NCBI GenBank assembly: GCA_903882765.1
Contig: CAIRYE010000229.1
Location: 1 to 17,952 of the forward strand
DNA length: 17,952 bases
Source: an uncultured Anaerolineae bacterium
Lineage (GTDB): Bacteria; Chloroflexota; Anaerolineae; Anaerolineales; Villigracilaceae
Direction: 5' to 3'
Positions 1 through 6,997 of this stretch are shown piece after piece (the stretch's first letter is position 1; every line of letters starts with the position of its first letter). Both the position numbers and the translations under genes were made by a program. The notes below the pieces were generated by a model. The model searched no databases. It saw only the letters and a program-made list of their open reading frames with translations, and was not told the DNA's origin.

Positions 1-711
1 GGGGTGCGTTCTAGTGTAGAAAACCCTTGGATCTTCGTTGAATCGAATGTGATGGGTACCTTGAATATGCTGGAAGTCTGCAAAAATACTGGTTTGGGCA
101 CTTTCATTCTTGCATCTACATCCAGTATTTATGGCTCTAATCCGCCTTATCCCACCCCCGAAACAGCTTCGAGCAGCGAACCCCTTCAGCCGTACGCGGC
201 TAGTAAAAAAGGCGCTGAGGCAATGGCTCATTCTTATCACCACTTGTACGGAATGAATAGCAACATTCTGCGGTTTTTTACTGTTTATGGCCCGGCCGGC
301 CGGCCAGATCTTGCTTTGTTCCGTTTCGTTCAATGGATCCTTGAAGGTAGACCGGTGCACATTTTTGGCGATGGGGAACAATCGCGAGGATTCACCTACA
401 TCGACGATATCGTTAGCGGCATCATCGCGGCACTCAATCCGGAAGGTTTCAACGTTATCAACCTCGGTGGTCACGAAGTGATCACCATCAATGGGTTGGT
501 CAGCCTTATTGAAGACCTTACCGGCAAAAAAGCCACTGTTCTTCACGGCCCAGCTAACCCAGCGGATATGTTCACTAACTGGGCGGATGTAAGCAAAGCC
601 AGAGACCTGCTTGGCTGGCAGCCAAAATATGATATGCGCATGGGCACTCAGGCATTGATCGAGTGGTATTTGGCGGAACGCCATTGGGCAAATCAGGTGA
701 TCACATTGTGA
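1..711 (+). CDS. NAD-dependent epimerase, UDP-glucuronate 4-epimerase-like (5' end missing)
   Basis: This is a short-chain dehydrogenase/reductase of the extended sugar-epimerase type. The reading frame is open from base 1, so the gene starts left of the window; the GTG at 4 is an internal valine codon, not a start. Roughly the first 80 residues, including the glycine-rich NAD-binding loop, are missing. Visible are the catalytic STSSIYG segment, the YAASK motif (Tyr codon 193-195), the FTVYGPAGRPDLALF segment at about 274-318 and an FTYIDD segment near 391-408. The VYGPxGRPDxALF segment is typical of UDP-glucuronate 4-epimerases (GalE/CapI relatives), which interconvert UDP-glucuronate and UDP-galacturonate in the cytoplasm. 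Another UDP-hexose epimerase or decarboxylase specificity cannot be excluded. The stop overlaps the next start by four bases (GTGA), so it is probably cotranscribed with the flippase gene. Family confidence is high; exact substrate is moderate. Confidence 0.85.
   Translation, partial: GVRSSVENPWIFVESNVMGTLNMLEVCKNTGLGTFILASTSSIYGSNPPYPTPETASSSEPLQPYAASKKGAEAMAHSYHHLYGMNSNILRFFTVYGPAGRPDLALFRFVQWILEGRPVHIFGDGEQSRGFTYIDDIVSGIIAALNPEGFNVINLGGHEVITINGLVSLIEDLTGKKATVLHGPANPADMFTNWADVSKARDLLGWQPKYDMRMGTQALIEWYLAERHWANQVITL
695..700 (+). promoter_or_regulatory. Shine-Dalgarno fixing the Wzx start
   Basis: AGGTGA lies seven bases before the GTG at 708. That GTG sits in a GTGA overlap with the stop of the epimerase. 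This favours 708 over the in-frame GTG at 663, which would put 15 extra residues inside the epimerase coding region. Confidence 0.6.
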
Positions 712-2066
712 ATTTGCTGAGCAAAGCCCGGTCCGCGTGGGAAAAAGACCACCTACTTAGGCAAGTTGTAAAGAATAGCAGCTATTTATTCTCCAGCAGC
801 ACCTTAGGAATTGGTCTCAATATACTCACCAGTATCTTTTCATCACGGGCATTGGGTGTAGCCAGCTTTGGCGTGCTTGGCGCAATAACCACCTTCGCGG
901 CAGTAGCGGACAAGTTACTATCCTTTCGCATAGGTGAGTTAGTTGTAAAATACAGCGGCGCGGCTCTTACCAAAGGGGATAAGAACGCCGCCGCCGCGGT
1001 TTTTAAAGTATCCGCGCTCACCGAGATCACCGTTTCATTTCTATCCTATCTGCTCATCGTGCTTTTCTCGCCATTCGCTGCGACCTATTTTGCGAAGGAT
1101 GCTTCTCTTAGCCCTTGGTTTATGCTATATGGCCTCATTGTACCGGCTGGTTTAACGTATGAAACATCCAGTGCTTTGTTACAGATCACCGGCAAATATC
1201 GCTTTCAGGCGATCATTAATTTCATCCAAAATTTAATTACGACCATCATTGTCGCGATCGCGTTTTTTTCTCCCAATCCTTTTCCGGTGGTGGTGATCGG
1301 TTATTTGGCAGGGAAAACCTTTTCAGGTTTTTCCTACCTCATCTTCTCACTAGTGCAGGCAAACAAAACGTTTGGCGAGGATTGGTGGAAGGTTTCCCTC
1401 AATTTGCTGCCTCCCCGAAAAGAGTTTTGGGGGTTCGCGTTCTCAAGCAATTTCTCTGGGACTGTCAATTTATTCGTTCGGGATAGTGATATTTTGTGGG
1501 TCAACTACTTTTTATCCCCATTACAGGGCGGCTACTACAAGCTGGCTGTTTCACTGATCGGGTTTATGCTTATCCCCATCGACCCATTTATCAAAACATC
1601 CTTCCCCGAAATCACCCGTACGGTAACAGAACGCTCTTGGGCTAAGCTTCGCAAGTTGTTGCAAAGACTTACACTCATTTCAGGGGGAGCCACCATTTTA
1701 TTTGGGGTTCTTTTCGCGGTTATTGGGAAGTATTTGATCGCTCTGGTTTACGGCGAAGCCTTTGTTCCTGCTTGGGCTCCCGCCATGATCCTCTTTTTTG
1801 GGTATGGATTCGCGAATATCTTTTTCTGGAACAGACCCTTGCTGCTTGCCTTGGGCAAACCTTATTACCCAATGATGGTCACTCTTTTATCGGGAAGCGG
1901 CAAGATACTTCTTAGTTTTTTGTTGATTTCACAATTTGGCATCAACGCCCAAGCCATTATAATGACATCGTATTTCATCTTATCGATATCCCTCATCTTA
2001 CAAAAGGGATATCGAACCATAAAAAATTACGAAAAACTTGATCAGGCTGATAAAATCACATTATGA
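708..2066 (+). CDS. Wzx-type polysaccharide flippase
   Basis: A 452-residue polytopic inner-membrane protein of the polysaccharide transporter family (MOP superfamily, Wzx/RfbX-like). Such proteins move undecaprenyl-linked oligosaccharides from the cytoplasmic to the outer face of the membrane. About 12-14 hydrophobic segments run through its length. The N-terminus has the usual arrangement of this family: a short basic cytoplasmic stretch, a first helix near residues 27-45, then an SSRALGVASFGVLG stretch at about 45-58, equivalent to the common ARxLGxxxFG motif. A GTG start at 708 is chosen because of the four-base overlap with the upstream stop and an AGGTGA seven bases before it. Its own stop overlaps the next ATG (ATGA at 2063-2066). 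Specificity cannot be read from sequence. Its place beside an epimerase and a GT4 gene fits export of a lipid-linked repeat unit. Confidence 0.85.
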   Translation: MNLLSKARSAWEKDHLLRQVVKNSSYLFSSSTLGIGLNILTSIFSSRALGVASFGVLGAITTFAAVADKLLSFRIGELVVKYSGAALTKGDKNAAAAVFKVSALTEITVSFLSYLLIVLFSPFAATYFAKDASLSPWFMLYGLIVPAGLTYETSSALLQITGKYRFQAIINFIQNLITTIIVAIAFFSPNPFPVVVIGYLAGKTFSGFSYLIFSLVQANKTFGEDWWKVSLNLLPPRKEFWGFAFSSNFSGTVNLFVRDSDILWVNYFLSPLQGGYYKLAVSLIGFMLIPIDPFIKTSFPEITRTVTERSWAKLRKLLQRLTLISGGATILFGVLFAVIGKYLIALVYGEAFVPAWAPAMILFFGYGFANIFFWNRPLLLALGKPYYPMMVTLLSGSGKILLSFLLISQFGINAQAIIMTSYFILSISLILQKGYRTIKNYEKLDQADKITL

Positions 2067-3196
2067 AAATAATTGCCATCTCCGGTTCTGAAATCCCTTC
2101 CATCGTCGCGAATAGCATTCAAACGATGAAAGCCGTTCATGCGCTGGCATTGCTTGGCCACGATGTTACCCTCATCGTTCCGATGGGAGTTGAGCAGCAT
2201 TATCAAAGTGAGTGGAGTGAACTTTCTCAACTTTATGGTCTAAAGAAAGAGTTTGTGATCGAATTCCTCCCAAGCGCCTCTCGACGCTTGTTTTTCTTTT
2301 CAGCGATCCGACGTGCAAAGAAATTATCCCCTGACCTAATTTACGTTTGGCCGCTGCAAAGCGCTGTGCTGGGGCTCTTCCTGAACTTGCCAGTGATCCT
2401 CGAAATGCACGACCTTCCGACTGGAAGGATAGGCCCATTGTGGTTCAGGTACTTTAGAGATAGCAAGGGTACAAAACGGATCACCTCGATCACAAAAGCT
2501 TTAAAACAATCGCTCGTTCAACAATACGGCGAACAATTGAACGATATTGAGACCGTTATCGCGCCCAACGGCGTAGAGTTGGAAAGATTCAAAAACCTTC
2601 CTGATAAAACTACCGCTAGATGGCAGGCAGGATTGCCTGAGAAGAAGACCGTCATTTGTACTGGCCATCTTTACGCCGGTCGAGGTGTCGATCTTTTTAT
2701 CAAGTTAGCGCAGGCATTTGCTGATAAAGATGTTCAATTCGTTTGGGTGGGCGGCAATGAATCAGAAATAAGTTGGTGGCAAAAGAAGGCAGAATCTGTT
2801 TCAAACGTGATATTCACCGGGTTCATCCCAAACAATGATCTGCCCCTCTATCAAGCAGCCGCGGATATTTTGCTTATGCCTTATGAAAAAAATATCGGCA
2901 TCTCTAGCGGCAAAGGACATTCCTCGCAGGTTTCCAGCCCGATGAAAATGTTTGAATACCTTGCCAGCGGACGACCGATCATCAGTTCCGATTTTCCTGT
3001 CTTCCATGAAGTATTGAATAGCGGCAATGCGGTGTTTTGTCCGGCTGAACAGGTTGACGCTTGGGAAAAGGCCATCTCTGATCTGCTGAACGACCCAGAC
3101 CGACAGCAAAAATTATCCGATCAAGCTTTGCTAGATGCTGAAAAATACACTTGGACCGAACGCGCAAAGAAGATCCTGACCAACTTTCCTAAATAA
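2063..3196 (+). CDS. GT4-family glycosyltransferase
   Basis: A 377-residue cytoplasmic, GT-B fold glycosyltransferase of the GT4 group. It would transfer a sugar from a nucleotide donor to a lipid-linked acceptor. The N-terminal domain starts MKIIAISGSEIPS and has the acceptor-side EMHDLP segment near residues 114-119. The linker carries IAPNGVEL (166-173). The C-terminal nucleotide-binding domain opens with TGHLYAGRGVD (200-210), and the donor-site segment is SSPMKMFEYLASGRPIISSD (291-310), with Glu298 likely contacting the donor ribose as in other GT4 enzymes. Donor and acceptor are unknown. The start overlaps the flippase stop (ATGA), and its own stop shares one base with the next start (TAATG at 3194-3198), so it is part of a coupled operon. 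No convincing Shine-Dalgarno precedes it, consistent with coupling. Confidence 0.85.
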   Translation: MKIIAISGSEIPSIVANSIQTMKAVHALALLGHDVTLIVPMGVEQHYQSEWSELSQLYGLKKEFVIEFLPSASRRLFFFSAIRRAKKLSPDLIYVWPLQSAVLGLFLNLPVILEMHDLPTGRIGPLWFRYFRDSKGTKRITSITKALKQSLVQQYGEQLNDIETVIAPNGVELERFKNLPDKTTARWQAGLPEKKTVICTGHLYAGRGVDLFIKLAQAFADKDVQFVWVGGNESEISWWQKKAESVSNVIFTGFIPNNDLPLYQAAADILLMPYEKNIGISSGKGHSSQVSSPMKMFEYLASGRPIISSDFPVFHEVLNSGNAVFCPAEQVDAWEKAISDLLNDPDRQQKLSDQALLDAEKYTWTERAKKILTNFPK

Positions 3197-4545
3197 TGAA
3201 CAAGTTTTCCCTTGGCAGTCGGCAATACCTTCTCGCCATCTTTTCATTGGCGATCTCAAGCATTCCAAGGGTTTGGGCTTTTTTTAATTACCCCTTCGCC
3301 TTCGGCAATGATTCCGCCACGTATATCCACCTAGCCAACTCACTACGAAACAACCTCGGATTTGCTAAATATAACGGCACAAGAACCCCTGGTTATCCCC
3401 TTTTTATATTGATGACTGGCAACGGAGAGTTTACGTACTTCATCCAGTTGGTTTTAGGTCTACTTACAACCCTACTTATTTACCTCTTGGTTTGGCGTTT
3501 AACAAAAAATGCTTGGTTGGCGTTTTTTCTTTCGTTAGCTCATTCCCTCAACCTTGGGCAATTATTCTTTGAAGCGTCGCTTCTTTCTGAGGCATCTTCA
3601 ACCTTCCTATTTTTCCTAACATTATTATTAGCGCAAGAAATTTATTATCAACTAGCTAAAACTGCCTCCAATAACCATTCGCGGTTGGTAGGTATATCCA
3701 TCCTATTCGGTGTGGTATCCCTTCTTATGGCAGCGATTCGACCGTTATTCCTGCCTGTTCCATTCATCGCGGCCCTCTTCATTTTTTGGCAAAATAGGTT
3801 TAGTGCTTTAGGCCGATCGATCTACACCAGTCTATTGATGATCTTGCCGCTTACCATAGCTACTTTAACATGGGTGAGTTACATATACCTTAAGTTTCAC
3901 ATCCTTGGTTTGGACGCAATGGGGGGGTACCACTTGGTCAATCACACCAGTTCCTTCTTCGAAAAAGCGCCTGCCGAATATCAGCAGATCACCGATATTT
4001 TTCTAAAGTACCGTGAGATCAAATTGGCTGAAACCGGCTCGGCTGTAAATACGATCTGGGATGCCATCCCAGAATTAATGAAAACTACCAAGCTTAATTA
4101 TTATTCGCTCGGCCGTACTATGGGGACGATATCTAGCACATTGATCAAAGAGAACCCGCGGGAATATTGGACGAATATAGCCAAGGGTTGGTTTTGGTTT
4201 TGGAAGGTGGGTGTTTTTTGGATGCCTAATTCTATCGCGGACGCTACGACCCGTTTGGTCCTAAACACGCTCCTTCAGGCTGAAAGAGCTGCTTTGATCG
4301 CAATCAACGCTTTATTTGTTTGCATCCCCTTCGCCGCTTTTTCGGCCAAAGCCAGAAAGATCTTCGCAAGGGAAATATTCCTTCTATTTGGAACTACTGT
4401 TATTTGGGTAACCTCCATTCTGCAAACATTCGCGGAGCATGGAGATAATCCAAGGTTTTTAGCCCCAGCGCAGAGTCTGGTTGTTTTATTGGTCACGATC
4501 TACCTCGTTCAATTGATTTGGAAACCAGCCAATGAGCAAAAATAA
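3196..4545 (+). CDS. GT-C-like membrane glycosyltransferase (GT39/PMT-like)
   Basis: A 449-residue polytopic membrane protein resembling the GT39/PMT_2 group of GT-C enzymes, which use polyprenyl-phosphate sugars on the extracytoplasmic face. The first helix (about 11-30) is followed by a loop with Asp39 in FGNDSATYIHLANSL, the usual position of the catalytic acid. GTRTPGYPLF follows at 61-70, a hallmark seen in many bacterial PMT-like proteins. Around ten further hydrophobic segments follow. A DNPRF motif occurs near residue 417, just before the last helix, and is shared with the next gene. No large soluble domain follows. Start and stop both overlap their neighbours (TAATG upstream, 14 bases downstream). 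The donor is probably a lipid-linked sugar, by family analogy; the acceptor is unknown. Confidence 0.75.
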   Translation: MNKFSLGSRQYLLAIFSLAISSIPRVWAFFNYPFAFGNDSATYIHLANSLRNNLGFAKYNGTRTPGYPLFILMTGNGEFTYFIQLVLGLLTTLLIYLLVWRLTKNAWLAFFLSLAHSLNLGQLFFEASLLSEASSTFLFFLTLLLAQEIYYQLAKTASNNHSRLVGISILFGVVSLLMAAIRPLFLPVPFIAALFIFWQNRFSALGRSIYTSLLMILPLTIATLTWVSYIYLKFHILGLDAMGGYHLVNHTSSFFEKAPAEYQQITDIFLKYREIKLAETGSAVNTIWDAIPELMKTTKLNYYSLGRTMGTISSTLIKENPREYWTNIAKGWFWFWKVGVFWMPNSIADATTRLVLNTLLQAERAALIAINALFVCIPFAAFSAKARKIFAREIFLLFGTTVIWVTSILQTFAEHGDNPRFLAPAQSLVVLLVTIYLVQLIWKPANEQK

Positions 4546-5950
4546 AACTGTTGTATTTCTGGTATTGATCGGTTTTGTGTTACGGCTCGGGTTGGGTCTG
4601 TTTAGTTTTTCTTACTTACCTACTATTCCCACTGGCAGCGAGCCACAAAAAGCCGGCTACTTATTCTTCGATGCCTTCCATCGCGATTCTCAAGCCTGGG
4701 AACTTGCGGCCTCAGACGCGCCTTTAACGGATGCCTTTAACGAAAAACAATCCTCTGACCAATACGGCGGGCTGCTTTGGTTGTTGGCGTTTTTGTACCG
4801 CTATTTAACCATGGGGCAACACGTTGTTGGCGCAACAATTCTCCTTTCCTCAAGTATTGGGGCTGTCGGCGTTTACTTTGTGTATCTAACCGCCCTACGT
4901 TTTTTTTCCAATCGTACCGCGCTGCTTACTGCCACATTTGCCGCCATCTACCCCGAATCAGTATTGCTAGGAGCGTCGCAAATGCGGGAACCCTTCCTGA
5001 TCACTTTTGTGGCTATGTTTCTTTATGGGATGACAAAAATTCAGGATGAAGATAAAAAAATCGCAATAGCGCTTCTCGGCTTTTCCACGATCGGATTGCT
5101 GGTAATATCACCGGGAATTGTTCTGTTAGCGCTATTAATTTTGGCAGGTTGGCTGTTCTTTGATTCGAAAAACTCGGCCATATCGATCAAAAAACTCATA
5201 CCCTTTTTGCTGAGCGGCATACTCCTATTTGCGGTGGCATTATTGCTGCTTACCGCTAGCTGGGAAACGCTTGTAGCGATCAAGGGCGGCGGCCCTCTTG
5301 GCACGTTAGGAAATTGGGCGCGGCAAACCGCGGTTTACAATGCATACTTGCTGAAACAAAGCTCTGGCATCGTGCAAGTAATGATGGAAGCGCTTCCTAG
5401 CGGACTAGCGATGCCGTTTATTACCATCTATGGTTTATTACAACCTGTTCTGCCGGCTGTCCTATTTGAACCGGGAGAACTGTTTTGGAAAACTCTCGGC
5501 TTTTTTAGATCGATTGGTTGGTATTTAGCCCTACCATTCCTAATGTACTTCCCCTTTGCGCTCAACCATGTTCCGGAAAAGACCAATAAAAAACAATGGG
5601 GATGGTTATTCTTCGTTACTATTCTGTGGTGTTCTATTTCAGCTTTGAGGGGTGGCGGAGACCAGTGGGATAATCCGAGATACCGCGTCATACTCCTGCC
5701 AGTGATCCTGTTTTTGGTTACCTTGGCCATCACCAACGCCAGAGCCGCGCATCCAAGTGTACTGAAGAAGATCTTGGCTGTTGAGGTTATCAACCTAATG
5801 GTCTTCTGCCATTGGTATTCTTGGCGATATGCCGGTTTTGGCTATAACCTCGGTATCCGCAATACTATTCTTTTATCCATCATCCTTTCAGCGGTGGTCT
5901 TGTTTGGTGATCTATTTTTTTCAAAAAGAAAGAGTTCAACTCGGTTATAA
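4532..5950 (+). CDS. GT-C-like membrane glycosyltransferase, tandem relative of the preceding gene
   Basis: A 472-residue integral membrane protein with about 10-12 hydrophobic segments. The first helix spans about 7-28. The following loop carries FFDAFHRDSQAWELA (45-59), whose Asp52 is the best candidate for the GT-C catalytic Asp; Asp47 is an alternative. The segment DQYGGLLWL (76-84) resembles the end of the first extracytoplasmic loop of PMT-like enzymes. Near the C-terminus GDQWDNPRYR (376-385) matches the DNPRF motif of the upstream gene, so the two look like diverged tandem relatives. The ATG at 4532 lies 14 bases inside the upstream gene, with a weak GGAAA before it. The stop TAA at 5948-5950 overlaps a TATAAT. 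The protein is probably a polyprenyl-phosphate-sugar-dependent transferase; an O-antigen-ligase-like or polymerase role is less likely but not excluded. Confidence 0.7.
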   Translation: MSKNKTVVFLVLIGFVLRLGLGLFSFSYLPTIPTGSEPQKAGYLFFDAFHRDSQAWELAASDAPLTDAFNEKQSSDQYGGLLWLLAFLYRYLTMGQHVVGATILLSSSIGAVGVYFVYLTALRFFSNRTALLTATFAAIYPESVLLGASQMREPFLITFVAMFLYGMTKIQDEDKKIAIALLGFSTIGLLVISPGIVLLALLILAGWLFFDSKNSAISIKKLIPFLLSGILLFAVALLLLTASWETLVAIKGGGPLGTLGNWARQTAVYNAYLLKQSSGIVQVMMEALPSGLAMPFITIYGLLQPVLPAVLFEPGELFWKTLGFFRSIGWYLALPFLMYFPFALNHVPEKTNKKQWGWLFFVTILWCSISALRGGGDQWDNPRYRVILLPVILFLVTLAITNARAAHPSVLKKILAVEVINLMVFCHWYSWRYAGFGYNLGIRNTILLSIILSAVVLFGDLFFSKRKSSTRL

Positions 5951-5951
5951 T
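5946..5951 (+). promoter_or_regulatory. Possible -10 box for gmd
   Basis: A perfect TATAAT sits at the stop codon of the upstream gene, 36 bases before the gmd ATG, which would give a leader of about 30 bases. No good -35 box or extended -10 TGn is visible at the usual distance (5922-5929 reads CAAAAAGA). A housekeeping promoter is therefore only suggested. A chance match in AT-rich sequence is possible. Confidence 0.3.
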
Positions 5952-5976
5952 TGAAGTTCATTAATAGCAAGTATCT

Positions 5977-5982
5977 AAGGAG
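5977..5982 (+). promoter_or_regulatory. Shine-Dalgarno of gmd
   Basis: AAGGAG lies five bases before the ATG at 5988. With the one before the last gene it is the best ribosome-binding site in the window. Most other starts rely on overlap with the preceding gene, so gmd may be translated more strongly and independently. Confidence 0.8.
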
Positions 5983-5987
5983 ATAAA

Positions 5988-6947
5988 ATGCCTGTCGCAA
6001 TCATCACAGGGATCACTGGCCAGGATGGCTCATACCTCGCGGAAAACCTTCTCAGTAAGGGATATCAGGTTGTCGGTATGGTTCGCCGTTCAAGCACGGT
6101 TACCATGGAACGACTCGAAAAGATCCAAGACGATATTATCATCACCCAGGGAGACCTACACGATCAATCATCGATGGTGTCTTTGTTGGAAGAGTTTAAA
6201 CCAGATGAAGTGTATAACCTCGCTGCCCAATCTTTTGTTCCTACTTCTTGGTCACAACCGCTGCTTACCGCGGAAGTAACCGCTCTGGGTGTAACTCGTT
6301 TGCTCGAAGCGATTCGCCAGGTCAATTCAAAAATTAAATATTACCAAGCTTCCTCAAGTGAGATGTTTGGAAAGGTAGTAGATGTACCCCAACAAGAATC
6401 CACTCCCTTTTACCCTCGTTCACCTTATGGTGTAGCCAAGGTTTACGGCCATTGGATCACAGTGAACTACCGAGAATCTTTTGATATTTTTGCCACATCC
6501 GGTATTCTGTTCAATCACGAAAGCCCAAGGCGCGGCCTTGAATTCGTTACCCGCAAGATCTCTAATACCGTTGCCAAGATCAAAAAGGGAACTGTAAAAG
6601 AACTTCGCTTAGGTAACCTAGAAGCCCAACGCGACTGGGGATTTGCCGGTGATTATGTTGAGGCGATGTGGAAGATGATGCAACACTCCGTCCCTGATAA
6701 TTTTGTGATCGGTACCGGTGAAACTCATTCTGTTCGCGAGTTTTGCGAACTAGCATTTGGCTATGTTGGCTTAAATTATATGGATTACGTGGTTCAAGAT
6801 CCTCGTTTCTACCGCCCCGCAGAAGTTGACCTGCTCATATCCGACCCAACTAAAGCCAAGGTTGAACTTGGCTGGGAAGCTTCAACCAGCTTCAAAAATC
6901 TCGTTGAAATGATGGTTGAATCTGACCTTCAACATCTTTCAAAATAA
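5988..6947 (+). CDS. gmd: GDP-mannose 4,6-dehydratase
   Basis: A 319-residue cytoplasmic SDR that converts GDP-D-mannose to GDP-4-keto-6-deoxy-D-mannose, the branch point to GDP-fucose, GDP-rhamnose, GDP-perosamine and related sugars. The N-terminal NAD(P) loop is GITGQDGSYLAE (8-19). RRSST (33-37) follows as in other Gmd proteins. The catalytic set is SSSEMFG (122-128, Glu125) with Tyr147 and Lys151 in YGVAK. The Gmd signature NHESPRRG is at 176-183, QRDWGFAGDYVEAMW at 214-228 and RPAEVD at 276-281. This excludes the paralogous Rmd and GalE types. At 319 residues it belongs to the short bacterial form, not the roughly 370-residue E. coli type. It has its own Shine-Dalgarno and a terminator 9 bases after the stop. 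No enzyme using its product (Fcl/WcaG, Rmd or Per) is recognised in the window. Confidence 0.95.
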   Translation: MPVAIITGITGQDGSYLAENLLSKGYQVVGMVRRSSTVTMERLEKIQDDIIITQGDLHDQSSMVSLLEEFKPDEVYNLAAQSFVPTSWSQPLLTAEVTALGVTRLLEAIRQVNSKIKYYQASSSEMFGKVVDVPQQESTPFYPRSPYGVAKVYGHWITVNYRESFDIFATSGILFNHESPRRGLEFVTRKISNTVAKIKKGTVKELRLGNLEAQRDWGFAGDYVEAMWKMMQHSVPDNFVIGTGETHSVREFCELAFGYVGLNYMDYVVQDPRFYRPAEVDLLISDPTKAKVELGWEASTSFKNLVEMMVESDLQHLSK

Positions 6948-6955
6948 ACTCATTC

Positions 6956-6992
6956 ACTCCTGAGAGCCCAAATTATCTCTCAGGAGTTTTTT
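6956..6992 (+). terminator. Intrinsic terminator after gmd
   Basis: A perfect 11-bp inverted repeat, ACTCCTGAGAG (6956-6966) and CTCTCAGGAGT (6977-6987), encloses a 10-base loop. It runs straight into six Ts (6987-6992). It starts 8 bases after the gmd stop. The stem is mixed GC/AT rather than very GC-rich, so termination may be partial. The 3' arm contains AGGAG (6982-6986), the only visible Shine-Dalgarno-like sequence for the ATG at 6998. Confidence 0.85.
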
Positions 6993-6997
6993 CACAC

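Noticed and set aside
663..707. Longer Wzx start at GTG 663
   Set aside because: The 15 extra residues are the epimerase tail in another frame; the GTGA overlap and AGGTGA favour 708.
4..711. GTG at base 4 as the true start of the epimerase
   Set aside because: The protein would lack the NAD-binding loop, and the frame is open to base 1. It is a 5'-truncated gene.
5428..5793. Minus-strand open frame of about 121 codons opposite a GT-C-like gene
   Set aside because: Low-complexity shadow with no start signal and no recognisable motif.
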